From Phycisphaerales bacterium (GTDB taxonomy: Bacteria > Planctomycetota > Phycisphaerae > Sedimentisphaerales > Anaerohalosphaeraceae): DNA of 64,000 nucleotides. This document shows, piece after piece, positions 53,254 to 61,756 of the stretch (its first letter is position 1; each line of letters opens with the position of its first letter). Position numbers and translations under genes: made by a program. The stretch lies in NCBI GenBank assembly GCA_011053245.1, contig DRGS01000110.1, positions 12,619 to 76,618 on the forward strand. Direction: 5' to 3'. The notes below the pieces were generated by a model. That model saw only the letters and a program-made list of their open reading frames with translations. It did no database searches and was not told where the DNA came from.

Positions 53254-54267
53254 CTAGCCTATCTGCCTGGCAACATCATCGGCCAGCCCCTGATTGCGCT
53301 CGGCATATATAGCGGTAGCGCTCATATTGGAATGGCCCAGCAAGGCACCTGCCGTCTCATAGTTGAACATCCTTCTTGTCCTCGTAGCCGCAGTATGGCG
53401 AAGCTGATAAGGCGTCCACTTCGGCAGTTCCCTATCAGGATCGCCGCCTCTTGCCTTGATATCCTTTCTGGCTGTATTAATCGCCTTTCGAACGGAATTG
53501 CCATATGTCCCGCTTGTAAAACACTCTCCCGGCTTCCTCAGAGGTAAATCTTTACGATTCGTGCCAGGCCTGTTACCATAATGCAGAGGAGTCTTGCGTT
53601 CCCTGTGCAGTTTTTCGAGCCTTTGCCTTTCAGATTCACGCGGTGAAAAGCAATACGCGTTTTGATCTCTTAACAGATAAGGTCTCAGGATCGTTTGCCC
53701 TTTCGGGCCTATTGAAATGATTCGCTCATCACCTCGATATTGAGTCTTATGGCGTTCGGGCAAATAGTGCCATACAGACTGACTTCGATCTATGTCGCAG
53801 GGTCTCATGATTACAAGCTCTCCCGGCCTCATACCGGTCAGAAGCTGAAGCTCGACCATCGACGCAACTACAGGGGTCGTATATTCAAGCACCGCATAGA
53901 CATATCTTTCATCTACCGGCCTAACCTTCTTGCCCTCCTTAGCGGTCGTCCTGCCTCGTTTAAGCCCCTCGATAGCCATCAGGGCCTGATATACCACCGG
54001 CGAGAGGTATTGCCTGCTGACAGCCCATTTGAACATCCGCTTAACCCTGCCAACACGCTGATTGATGAGATTCCGACACCAGTCCAATCCTATCATATGT
54101 TCCTGGATTTCTATCATTTTTAGCGGCCCAAATTCCTCCATAGGCAAACTGGCGTAACGTTCGAGCAGCGGCTTGATTGAGTATTCGATCTGTTTGGCCT
54201 CCTTGCCCGGCTTACCTTTATCGTCCTTGTAATACTCGTCCACATACTCCATATAGGCGTGGCACAA
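53254..54267 (-). CDS. Tyrosine recombinase/integrase, 5' end probably missing
   Basis: 337 residues from a TTG at 54267. The catalytic domain is complete: first Arg in 'LTGMRPGELVIM', 'PYQLRHTAATRTRR' with His-x-x-Arg-type residues, 'GALLGHSNMSATAIYAER' with the nucleophilic Tyr near residue 324. A core-binding domain is present. The same frame stays open upstream to a stop at 54328-54330 and still reads sensibly ('NPSEKIVSVAELCHAYMEYV'), but no start codon or arm-binding domain appears before the tRNA-Phe 3' end at 54344. Related integrases have ~60 more N-terminal residues. The gene thus seems cut at its 5' end next to the attachment site and may be inactive. Confidence 0.8.
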   Translation of the reverse strand: MCHAYMEYVDEYYKDDKGKPGKEAKQIEYSIKPLLERYASLPMEEFGPLKMIEIQEHMIGLDWCRNLINQRVGRVKRMFKWAVSRQYLSPVVYQALMAIEGLKRGRTTAKEGKKVRPVDERYVYAVLEYTTPVVASMVELQLLTGMRPGELVIMRPCDIDRSQSVWHYLPERHKTQYRGDERIISIGPKGQTILRPYLLRDQNAYCFSPRESERQRLEKLHRERKTPLHYGNRPGTNRKDLPLRKPGECFTSGTYGNSVRKAINTARKDIKARGGDPDRELPKWTPYQLRHTAATRTRRMFNYETAGALLGHSNMSATAIYAERNQGLADDVARQIG

Positions 54268-54343
54268 TTCGGCGACACTTACGATTTTTTCCGAGGGATT
54301 CTGCTGGCAGCCATAACGACTTACCAGTCAATGACTTAAGTAA

Positions 54344-54416
<73 letters not shown>

Positions 54417-54710
54417 TTAACACTTTTTTGTGCGTAATTCCAGGCCAAAACACCCACAACTACGATCTTGACGGTAACTAACCATCAAATCTTCGACCAC
54501 TTTACATAAGACGGGTCGATTTTACAAGATAATTACGGAAAATATATATAATAGCAATCACAATTTTTAAGTGCGATCTCAAATGTGTCGCTCCATCGCG
54601 GGCCTTTCCGTCTTCGTTGAAACTTCGACGTGACAGGTGGCCCGAGAGAGTAGGCAGGCCTTTGGCCTGAGACAGTAGAACAGTTGACAGGTGACAGTAG
54701 AACGACTGGG

Positions 54711-55075
54711 AAATTGGGTTTGTTTTGGGTTTGTTTGGGTTTGTTTTTTTTGTGGATTTGGGGGTAAAAAACGTTGTAAGTCTCTCCTTTGCAAGAGGTT
54801 GCAGTGATTCTTGGATTTGGGAAATTGGGTTTGTTTTCCATAAAAAGTATGTTTCAAAAACGGGAGTTCTCCCAATAAAAGTGAGGGTTTTAGGGGGGGT
54901 TGAAATTGGCTTTAATTGGGTTTGTTTTTTTTGTGGAATTTTGAAAAGAAGCGTTGTAAACCACTGTAATATAAGAGGTTGCAATGATATTTGAGGTGTT
55001 AAAATTGGGTTTGTTTTTTCAAGTAAGGGTAGCAAATTTGCGGGTTCTCCTGGAAAAAGTGAGGGTTTTCTTGTG
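54711..55075. repeat. Degenerate tandem repeat with 'aattgggtttgtttt' cores
   Basis: The core string recurs near 54712, 54822, 54914 and 55002. Longer blocks also repeat: 'cgttgtaa...aagaggttgca.tgat' occurs at about 54772-54810 and 54952-54990, and 'gggagttctcc...aaaagtgagggtttt' at about 54861-54891 and 55040-55068. The overall period is about 180 bases, so this is roughly two diverged copies. Confidence 0.65.
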
Positions 55076-55203
55076 CTTTCAAAGTAGTCTGTTTTTTGTT
55101 GTTTTTTCATGTTTTTTTCATTTTTTTGCATTTTTAGCCACTGATCCGTCATTAAAACGTTGCCGGACAGGTTTCACGGATTAACACGGATTATTGGGAA
55201 CCA

Positions 55204-55226
55204 CCCCTGCTTAAAGCATGCAGGGG
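55204..55226. repeat. REP-type palindrome
   Basis: 'cccctgc' and 'gcagggg' arms around a short AT loop. It matches the arms of the REP array at 58163-58322 beside the Y1 transposase gene, so it is a dispersed copy of the same family. Confidence 0.6.
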
Positions 55227-55489
55227 CAGGCTATGAACACCAATAAACACGAATAAAAGATTAAATTGTATTGTATTGTTATGTGAACATTATACAAAGC
55301 TGGGAGTTAAAAGTCAAGTGAATTTTTTGAAATACGAAGAAATATTTTATCCCGCAACCGTTCGACTAAGCTCACGGCAGGCGGCGCAGAGGCGCAAAGG
55401 AAAAGGGGTGGTGGAATTTTTGTGTTTTAAATGAGGAAATGGTTGACAGAATCGCTTCTTTAGTGTAGAAAATGGGGGAGGAATGCTAT

Positions 55490-55762
55490 ATGATAGATAA
55501 TAATAACATAGTTGCGATAAATAGGGTCATTCAAGCCTATTTCGATACGCATCCAAATGAGGCAAAGGTTCCTGCCAAGGATTTAATGCCGCAGTTCATT
55601 GTTGCAGGAATTTTTCATTCTGACCACAGAAATGGTTTGCCAATTCGCAAAGTGCTTCGCGAGTTAGATTCCAAGAAACAATTGAAATTCATACCATCCG
55701 TATTACCTGAACGAAAACCGAAAAACACTTATTGGTTTTTTGACAGAGATTTGGTTGGTTAA
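55490..55762 (+). CDS. Small hypothetical protein
   Basis: A 90-residue protein from the ATG at 55490, with a GGAGG site eight bases upstream. It has a predicted helical N-terminus ('IVAINRVIQAYFDTHPNEAK') and a basic middle ('LPIRKVLRELDSKKQLKFIP') that could be a winged-helix or protein-contact domain; nothing is recognised. It is the first of three plus-strand genes ending in the DUF262 protein, which suggests a shared operon and function. Confidence 0.55.
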   Translation: MIDNNNIVAINRVIQAYFDTHPNEAKVPAKDLMPQFIVAGIFHSDHRNGLPIRKVLRELDSKKQLKFIPSVLPERKPKNTYWFFDRDLVG

Positions 55763-55820
55763 TGAACAGTGGAGTTACAGGATAATGTCCTTTAGTTATC
55801 CCTCAAAGGCAGGTGTTATT

Positions 55821-56207
55821 ATGGACTTCTGGGAAGATTTAGAGATAGATGTAGAGACTGAAGACAAAGACAATCGACAGGAAGATGGTTTTTGGGCAAA
55901 TATCTGGAAAGAGATAGATTGTGCAAAAGCTGATGGTATTTCTGTAATGGTTATCATGGGCAGTATCGTATTCGTCCTAGTCTCGTTAATTGATTTTGAC
56001 TCTTTCTGGCTATTTATTATTACGTCTCTTGTCAGTTTGTTCTTTGTAATGGCTTATGTGGGTATGCCGTATTCAAAGAAAATTGAGGTTTGGTTTTTCA
56101 GTTCCACGAACATCTATCTAAGACGATTAGGTGTCATTTTTATAAGGGGCTTAGCGTGGCTGATAGCTGTAAACGTTGGCCTGTGTGGTCTCAAATATTG
56201 GGCATAG
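55821..56207 (+). CDS. Small multi-pass membrane protein
   Basis: About 128 residues from the ATG at 55821 (AGGTG site); ATG 55785 is an alternative. After an acidic N-terminus ('MDFWEDLEIDVETEDKDNRQ') come three hydrophobic segments: 'GISVMVIMGSIVFVLVSLI', 'FWLFIITSLVSLFFVMAYV' and 'GLAWLIAVNVGLCGL'. No family is recognised. A membrane protein beside a DUF262 nuclease-like protein could be an effector or anchor of a defence system, but only proximity supports this. Confidence 0.55.
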   Translation: MDFWEDLEIDVETEDKDNRQEDGFWANIWKEIDCAKADGISVMVIMGSIVFVLVSLIDFDSFWLFIITSLVSLFFVMAYVGMPYSKKIEVWFFSSTNIYLRRLGVIFIRGLAWLIAVNVGLCGLKYWA

Positions 56208-56287
56208 GGATAGTTTCAGATATGATGTTGTTAAAACAAGAGTTGTTAATTAAATGCTAACATTTGGAGAATATAGAGGAGAAAGCG

Positions 56288-58060
56288 ATGGCATATAAGT
56301 CAGAGACAGTGGCAGTTACAATTAAACGTTTGAATAACCAATTTTTCCTGCCAGCCATACAGCGTGAATTTGTATGGAAACCGGAGCAAATATGCCAACT
56401 CTTTGATTCGATAATGCGAGGTTATCCTATCAGTTCATTTTTATACTGGCAGCTTGACGAGAGTAATCGCGATAAATGGGAAGCATATAAATTCATTGAC
56501 CATGCAAAGCATGGTGGAACTCACAATACAGTAGCGCATACTGATGGTATCCATGAATTAACTCTTATACTTGATGGCCAGCAAAGACTTACATCCCTTT
56601 TGGTAGGCCTCAAGGGAGCGTATACCGTCAAGAAGAAATATAAACGGAAAAATGACCCTAATGCATACAGCAAACAAGCCCTTTACTTGAATCTCTTTAA
56701 AGACCCAAGACTGGACGAAGATGACGGTATTAGTGAATTGCGATATGATTTTCGCTTTTTGGAAAGTCAATCTACTAAATCAGATAAAGAACATTGGTAC
56801 AAAGTAGGTAAAATACTGGACTTTGATAGCCAAGATGATTTTGAAGATTACGTTGACGATTTAGAAGAAAAACTTCCGGATTCTGTTTCCAAGGGGCAGG
56901 TAAAGGTTTTTAAAAGAAATCTTACTCGTCTCAGAAAAGTTGTTCATGGAGATGATGTGATAGCATATTACACCGAAGTTGACCAGAATTATGACCGGGT
57001 GCTTGACATTTTTATTCGAGCAAATGAAGGAGGCACTAAACTCAGCAAGTCAGATCTCCTACTTTCGATGGTTACTTCAAAATGGGAGGGTGTTAATGCT
57101 CGTGAAGAAATATTTGGGTTTGTCGATAGGCTGAATTACGATTTGACGAGAAAAAATGGCTTTGACAAAGATTTTATTATGAAGTCTTGTTTGGTGTTAA
57201 CTGACCTTCCTGTGGCATATAAAGTTAAAAACTTCACGAACAAAAACCTTGCCTTAATACAAAGTAGTTGGGAAGACATTAAAATAGCTATTGAAAAAAG
57301 TGTTGATTTGATTAACATATTTGGTGTTGACAGAGATACACTTACAAGTGCTAATGCGCTTATCCCAATTATATACTACTTTTTCAAGAAACCCGACATC
57401 GATCTTCGTAGTTCAACTACGTCATTTGCTATACAAAATTCAGTAAATATAAGGCGTTGGCTTTCTATGGCTCTTCTCAATAATGTCTTCAGTGGGCAAT
57501 CAGATAACATGCTCAGAGATGTCAGAAATGCGCTTCAGGACAATCACCACACGGATGATTTTCCGGTGGATAAAATAAACGAAACCATATCAAAATCTGG
57601 CAGAACCGCATATTATGATGATTACGCAATAGATAATTTTCTGGAACTAACTTATCACAAGCGAGTCACATTTCTTGCTTTATCGCTTCTTTACGAAGAA
57701 AATGCATGGGGCACTATGCAATTCCACAAGGACCACATTTTTCCGCAGGACACTTTCAAGTGGAAAAACTTAAAGGACAAAGGTTTCACTGACGATGTTT
57801 GCGCTGAGTTTATCAATCTGAAAGATAATATAGGAAATCTTACATTACTTTTAGGGCATGAAAATATCGAAAAAAGAAATAAGCCATTTGAAGAATGGAT
57901 AAAAACCAGAGACGAATCTTTTCTTGATAAACATCTTATTCCAAGAGATGAAAAACTGTGGAAACTTGAAAACTTTGAGGATTTTGTTGTTGCAAGAGAG
58001 GAACTCTTCAAAAACAGACTAATTCAATTATTTGGCAAACCTGCTGGTACTCAGGAGTAG
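56288..58060 (+). CDS. DUF262 + HNH-like protein (GmrSD-type)
   Basis: About 590 residues from the ATG at 56288 (GGAG site; a TTG at 56264 is a weaker start). The N-terminal DUF262/ParB-like domain has 'FFLPAIQREFVWKPEQICQL', 'SIMRGYPISSFLYW' and the diagnostic 'LILDGQQRLTSLLVGL' (about residues 96-111). The C-terminal DUF1524-like part has an HNH-type pair, 'FHKDHIFPQDTF' and 'LKDNIGNLTLLLGHENIEKR' (about 480-545). This matches GmrSD-family type IV restriction enzymes, which cut modified phage DNA after nucleotide hydrolysis. Both domains look intact. A phage-defence role is likely from family knowledge. Confidence 0.85.
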   Translation: MAYKSETVAVTIKRLNNQFFLPAIQREFVWKPEQICQLFDSIMRGYPISSFLYWQLDESNRDKWEAYKFIDHAKHGGTHNTVAHTDGIHELTLILDGQQRLTSLLVGLKGAYTVKKKYKRKNDPNAYSKQALYLNLFKDPRLDEDDGISELRYDFRFLESQSTKSDKEHWYKVGKILDFDSQDDFEDYVDDLEEKLPDSVSKGQVKVFKRNLTRLRKVVHGDDVIAYYTEVDQNYDRVLDIFIRANEGGTKLSKSDLLLSMVTSKWEGVNAREEIFGFVDRLNYDLTRKNGFDKDFIMKSCLVLTDLPVAYKVKNFTNKNLALIQSSWEDIKIAIEKSVDLINIFGVDRDTLTSANALIPIIYYFFKKPDIDLRSSTTSFAIQNSVNIRRWLSMALLNNVFSGQSDNMLRDVRNALQDNHHTDDFPVDKINETISKSGRTAYYDDYAIDNFLELTYHKRVTFLALSLLYEENAWGTMQFHKDHIFPQDTFKWKNLKDKGFTDDVCAEFINLKDNIGNLTLLLGHENIEKRNKPFEEWIKTRDESFLDKHLIPRDEKLWKLENFEDFVVAREELFKNRLIQLFGKPAGTQE

Positions 58061-58162
58061 TTTCAGTGTGGGCACGGCCCACTCTATGGAATTGATTGTC
58101 AGATATTACGGATTATGTGAGAAATATTATAGAGACGAAATCGACCTAGTAGCGGGAAGAAA

Positions 58163-58322
58163 CCCCCTGCAGTGCAGGGGGCTAAAAAAAAGAGGAAGCG
58201 ATCTCCTGCGGGTGCATGGTTGAAAACAATAAAGAATCCCCTGCGAGGGCAGGTGGAAAACAGTAAGGAACACCCTGCGAGTGCAGGGTAAATAATAAAG
58301 AACCCCCTACAGTGCAGGGGGC
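58163..58322 (+). repeat. Array of five REP palindromes upstream of a Y1 transposase gene
   Basis: Five hairpins of the form ccCCTGCa/g...tGCAGGgg occur at about 58163-58181 (perfect 9-bp arms), 58202-58220 (degenerate), 58238-58255, 58272-58289 and 58303-58321, 31-39 bases apart. They are joined by linkers like 'aaaacaataaagaa'. The first and last carry the same tail 'gggggctaaaaa'. A sixth, reversed copy follows the transposase gene. Confidence 0.8.
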
Positions 58323-58356
58323 TAAAAAGGGGGGGGTAAAAAAGGGGTGTTTTTAT

Positions 58357-58806
58357 ATGGGTAGAATGATTGGTTTTATGGCAACATGGACAACCTATGG
58401 GACCTGGTTGCAAGGAAATGAAAAAGGTTATGTCAAGAATGGAACGATCCTGGGAGCAAATCCAGAATTAGAACAATCCAATAGCGAGTCACTGGAACAT
58501 GAGAACGTAAAGATCCCTAAACACTTGCGAGAAATTGTAAAAAATGCAATCGTTAAAGAAGCACAACAACTCGGTCAAAAAATTTATGCGATAGCGGTAT
58601 GCAGCAATCATGTCCATATTGTTGTTGAAAGTATTGGCGTAAAATGCGGTTATTCGGTAGGAAGATTCAAAAAGGAAGCAACAAATGAATTAAGAAAATG
58701 CGGTTTCGATAACAAAGTATGGACCAAAGGTTTTGATAAAAGATATTGTTACAATGAGCAGGAGTTAGATAACAAAATTAAATATGTCCAGCAACACAAT
58801 GATTAA
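58357..58806 (+). CDS. REP-associated Y1 (IS200-like) transposase, RAYT
   Basis: About 149 residues from the ATG at 58357. It shows 'MATWTTYGTWLQGNEKGYV', the HUH-type metal motif in 'VCSNHVHIVVES' (about residues 82-93) and 'VWTKGFDKRYCYNEQEL' with candidate catalytic tyrosines, ending 'IKYVQQHN'. RAYTs are single-strand DNA nucleases that cut and join REP hairpins. It is flanked on both sides by matching palindromes, a complete REP/RAYT unit. It does not look frameshifted. Confidence 0.85.
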   Translation: MGRMIGFMATWTTYGTWLQGNEKGYVKNGTILGANPELEQSNSESLEHENVKIPKHLREIVKNAIVKEAQQLGQKIYAIAVCSNHVHIVVESIGVKCGYSVGRFKKEATNELRKCGFDNKVWTKGFDKRYCYNEQELDNKIKYVQQHND

Positions 58807-58814
58807 TTTTTTAG

Positions 58815-58839
58815 CCCTCTGCACTGTAGAGGGTTTTTT
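58815..58839 (+). terminator. REP-derived hairpin terminator after the RAYT gene
   Basis: 'ccctct' / 'agaggg' arms (58815-58820 with 58828-58833) with inner pairing, followed by six Ts. It is an inverted member of the same palindrome family as the upstream array and probably ends RAYT transcription. Confidence 0.65.
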
Positions 58840-58840
58840 A

Positions 58841-58869
58841 TTGTAATTGGGGATATGAGGGATTACAAT
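58841..58869 (+). promoter_or_regulatory. Promoter for the uracil-DNA glycosylase gene, probably leaderless
   Basis: TTGTAA (58841-58846), a 17-base spacer and TACAAT (58864-58869). The ATG at 58877 lies at about the expected start point and no ribosome site is present. Confidence 0.55.
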
Positions 58870-58876
58870 CTCTGTC

Positions 58877-59590
58877 ATGAAAGATATAGATTTGAAAAAG
58901 GCTGTTCGGCAGCATCTTGCGATGGATTCGTTTTTTACTGGCGACTTCGTGTTGAAGGGTAGTACGTGCAATTGCGAGTATGCCGATACCGATGCGGATA
59001 AGGCTGGTGCGCTTAAAGAGATCGCGGCGGAAGTAGCGAAGTGCTGCAAGTGTCAGATCGGATCGGAACGTAAGAATCCGGTGCCGGGGCAGGGGAATCC
59101 GGACGCTCGGATAGTATTTGTCGGTGAGGCTCCGGGAGCCGATGAGGATGAGATGGGTCTTGCGTTCGTCGGCAGGGCGGGTAAGCTGCTTGGCAATATC
59201 ATAAACGCTATGGGCTTGGAGCGGTCGGAAGTTTTTATCTGCAATATACTCAAGTGCCGGCCGCCGGGTAACCGCGATCCGAAACCTGATGAGATCGCAA
59301 ACTGTATTGGCTTTCTTAAGCGGCAGTTGGAGATCATTGAGCCGGAAGTTATTGTCGCGCTGGGGGCACACGCAGCTAAGACGCTGTTAGATACGAACAA
59401 AGCGATAGGGCAGCTTCGCGGGCGATTTCATGAATATTATACGTCCGAAGATGCGGAGCCGATCAAGTTTATGCCGACGTATCATCCGGCGTATCTGCTG
59501 CGTAACTACTCAAATGATAATCGACGCAAGGTGTGGGAAGATATGAAGATGGTACTTGCTGAGTTGGAGATGGAAATACCGAGAAAATAG
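58877..59590 (+). CDS. Uracil-DNA glycosylase, family 4 (4Fe-4S)
   Basis: A 237-residue DNA-repair enzyme that removes uracil from DNA. After a poorly conserved ~55-residue N-terminus come 'CCKCQIGSERKNPVPGQGNP' (first Fe-S cysteines), motif A 'FVGEAPGADEDEMGLAFVGR' (about residues 78-97), 'ICNILKCRPPGNRDPKPDEI' (about 117-136; further Cys) and motif B 'TYHPAYLLRN' (about 197-206). These are the hallmarks of family 4 and SPO1-polymerase-related glycosylases. It is a chromosomal gene just right of the RAYT unit. Confidence 0.92.
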   Translation: MKDIDLKKAVRQHLAMDSFFTGDFVLKGSTCNCEYADTDADKAGALKEIAAEVAKCCKCQIGSERKNPVPGQGNPDARIVFVGEAPGADEDEMGLAFVGRAGKLLGNIINAMGLERSEVFICNILKCRPPGNRDPKPDEIANCIGFLKRQLEIIEPEVIVALGAHAAKTLLDTNKAIGQLRGRFHEYYTSEDAEPIKFMPTYHPAYLLRNYSNDNRRKVWEDMKMVLAELEMEIPRK

Positions 59591-59597
59591 TTTTTAG

Positions 59598-60638
59598 TTA
59601 GCGGATGTTATCGACTATTAGTCTTGCGGTGAGGATTATGTCGATGGCGAAGGCTAATGTTAAGAGTAACCATCGGATTCCGTGGAGGCGGATATTGGCG
59701 TTTGCCATTAGAAAAACACATAGCGATATCGCGGTGGCGAGTGCGTACATTGACGTAGCTATATAGTAGCCGTGCCAGCATGTGAAAACAGTTAGACATA
59801 CCATAGTCAGAAAGCAGAGCATTATCCATTTTTTGTCTGGTCTTGATGCGAGTGCGAGTCCTTCGATTCCGAGTCCGATCAGTACGGACATAAAGAGCAT
59901 CGGGATGAGTCCCCATACGACGGGGCTGGTTTGTAATATTGGATCGCAGTAAGCGAAGATGAGGCCTGCGGTGGCGGCGAGGAGGGGGCCGAGGCGGTGG
60001 ATGGAGATGTACATGAATACGCCCATTACGGCTGCGGCGAGCGGGAGATGGTAGAAGCTGAATGCGAACCGGGAGTCGATGGCTGTGGGGGCTATTAGCG
60101 ATATTAAGTTTGTGTGAGCTGGGCTAATATTTGGCAGGGGGAAGAATGGGCCGGCGAAGGGTTGGGCGAATGTCCAGAAGGCGGTAGCTATGACGATGAA
60201 TGGTAGGGCGAACAGGGCAGCGGTGATGATCGCGACTGGTATTGTTTCGTGGCGATTGGCGGGAGTTTCGCAGCTTCTGTGGCGACATTTCCAGAAGACG
60301 GCGGGGGTGAATAGCCAGGGCGTTGCGGCTATGGCGAGTCCTGCGAATGGATGGTATGCTGCGAATGCGAGGGCGTATGGCGAAAATCCGTAGACTGCGC
60401 CAGCGAGGAGTGCGGCCCAGAAGACGCTGACCCATCGCATGGTTATTACGAAGCAGCCTAACGCACCGATGGCGGAATTGAACAGGAAGAAGAAGTCGAT
60501 CGGCTTGAATGAGTTTAAGTACGGGTGATAGAGGCAGACTGCTAATGTGAGGTAGAGGCCAAGTGCGGCGGGTGCGGCGGCGGCGGGTCTTATGTCCATC
60601 ATCCCGAGGCCTGTGATCTTTTCGGGCAATTTTTCCAT
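59598..60638 (-). CDS. Polytopic membrane protein of unknown function
   Basis: A 346-residue hydrophobic protein with about nine to ten membrane segments and few charged residues. It resembles multi-pass YfhO/GT-C-like planctomycete proteins only in a general way; no catalytic motif was found. It lies nine bases downstream of purM on the same strand and is the third gene of the purF-purM transcript. Its GC content and codon use fit its chromosomal neighbours. Confidence 0.7.
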   Translation of the reverse strand: MEKLPEKITGLGMMDIRPAAAAPAALGLYLTLAVCLYHPYLNSFKPIDFFFLFNSAIGALGCFVITMRWVSVFWAALLAGAVYGFSPYALAFAAYHPFAGLAIAATPWLFTPAVFWKCRHRSCETPANRHETIPVAIITAALFALPFIVIATAFWTFAQPFAGPFFPLPNISPAHTNLISLIAPTAIDSRFAFSFYHLPLAAAVMGVFMYISIHRLGPLLAATAGLIFAYCDPILQTSPVVWGLIPMLFMSVLIGLGIEGLALASRPDKKWIMLCFLTMVCLTVFTCWHGYYIATSMYALATAISLCVFLMANANIRLHGIRWLLLTLAFAIDIILTARLIVDNIR

Positions 60639-60646
60639 GGCGATGC

Positions 60647-61726
60647 CTATTTTAGAATGACTTTGCCGGTGCCTCTTTTTACTGTTCCTATTTTATAAAC
60701 TTTTTCGCCGTAGCGCTGAAGTTTCTTTTTTATTGATTTTGCGAAGTCGGGCGCGACGACGAGTACGTAGCCGATGCCCATGTTGAATACGCGGAACATT
60801 TCTTCTTCGCTGACGGGGCCGGTTTCCTGGAGGAACGGGAAGATGTCTGGTACGGGCCATGCGTCTTTGCGGATGACGGCGTCGCAATTTTTTGGGAGGA
60901 CGCGTGGGATGTTGCCGACGAGTCCGCCGCCGGTTATGTGGGCCATGGCGTGGACGACTTGCTTGACTTTGTACTGGCGGAGGAGTTTGACGATGGGTTT
61001 GACGTAGATGCGGGTCGGTTCGAGGAGGGTCTGGCCGATGCTTGTGCCGCAGAGTTGGTCGGGGCGATCTGTTGGTTTTAGTTTGGCTTGCTTGAAGCAT
61101 ATATGGCGGACGAGTGAGAAACCGTTGCTGTGAACGCCGCTGGATGCGAGGCCGAGTACGACGTCACCTTTTTCGACTTTTGCTCCGGTTATGATCCTGT
61201 CGCGTTCGACGACTCCGACGGCAAAGCCTGCCATGTCGAATTCGCCTTTGCGGTATATGTCCGGCATCTCGGCGGTTTCGCCACCGATGAGTGCGCAGTC
61301 GGACATTTTGCATCCGGTGGCAACGCCTTCGACCATTTGGGCGATCTCTTCGGGTATGAGCTTGTTGACGGCGAGGTAGTCGAGGAAGAAGAGTGGTTCA
61401 GCGCCCTGGACGATCATGTCGTTTACGCTCATTGCGACGAGGTCTATGCCGACGGTGTCGAATTTGTTCATCATCTGGGCGATCTTGATCTTTGTGCCGA
61501 CGCCGTCGGTGCATGATACGAGGACGGGGCTTTTATAATTGCGTTTGAAGAGTTTTTCGTCGTAGTCCAATCGGAAGAGGCCGGCGAATCCGTTTTCAAG
61601 CTCTATGACGCGCGGGCCGAATGTGGAGGATACCGATTTGCCGATCCGGTCGACCATCCGGTCATTTGCGTCGATGCTGACGCCGGAGCTTTCATAACTG
61701 ATATAATTTTCTTTTGATCCGGCCAT
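60647..61726 (-). CDS. purM: Phosphoribosylformylglycinamidine cyclo-ligase
   Basis: About 359 residues from the ATG at 61726 (GGAG six bases upstream; an ATG at 61738 lacks a site). This is the AIR synthetase of purine synthesis: 'YESSGVSIDANDRMVDRIGK', 'VLVSCTDGVGTKIKIAQ' (about residues 65-81), 'DTVGIDLVAMSVNDMIVQGA', 'LIGGETAEMPDIYRKGEFDM', 'GLASSGVHSNGFSLVR' and 'HITGGGLVGNIPRVLP'. All active-site signatures are intact. It follows purF with a ~30-base gap. Confidence 0.96.
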   Translation of the reverse strand: MAGSKENYISYESSGVSIDANDRMVDRIGKSVSSTFGPRVIELENGFAGLFRLDYDEKLFKRNYKSPVLVSCTDGVGTKIKIAQMMNKFDTVGIDLVAMSVNDMIVQGAEPLFFLDYLAVNKLIPEEIAQMVEGVATGCKMSDCALIGGETAEMPDIYRKGEFDMAGFAVGVVERDRIITGAKVEKGDVVLGLASSGVHSNGFSLVRHICFKQAKLKPTDRPDQLCGTSIGQTLLEPTRIYVKPIVKLLRQYKVKQVVHAMAHITGGGLVGNIPRVLPKNCDAVIRKDAWPVPDIFPFLQETGPVSEEEMFRVFNMGIGYVLVVAPDFAKSIKKKLQRYGEKVYKIGTVKRGTGKVILK

Positions 61727-61756
61727 CCGTGACTCCATGTCAAAATCGCAGTTCGT

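Larger units (their letters stand above)
54417..55489. other. Non-coding repeat-rich gap
   Basis: About 1.07 kb without a credible gene. It holds the tRNA-Phe upstream region, a degenerate tandem repeat (54711-55075), and dispersed intergenic motifs typical of planctomycete-like metagenomes ('ttcacggattaacacgg', 'aacaccaataaacacg', 'gcggcgcagaggcgcaaagg'). A REP-type palindrome lies at 55204-55226. The 216-codon frame on the minus strand is an artefact of the repeats. Confidence 0.6.

Noticed and set aside
54279..54314. Short frame encoding an Arg/Lys-rich 11-residue peptide just upstream of the integrase
   Set aside because: It looks like the start of an integrase but overlaps the genuine integrase frame out of register, so both cannot be real; the integrase frame reads better.
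54502..55152. A 216-codon minus-strand frame with repeated 'KTNPI'-like peptides
   Set aside because: It is a translation of the degenerate G/T-rich tandem repeat, is equally open in other frames, and has no ribosome site.
58163..58322. CRISPR-like array
   Set aside because: The regular units are palindromic REP hairpins of variable sequence with near-identical linkers. There are no unique spacers and no cas genes.
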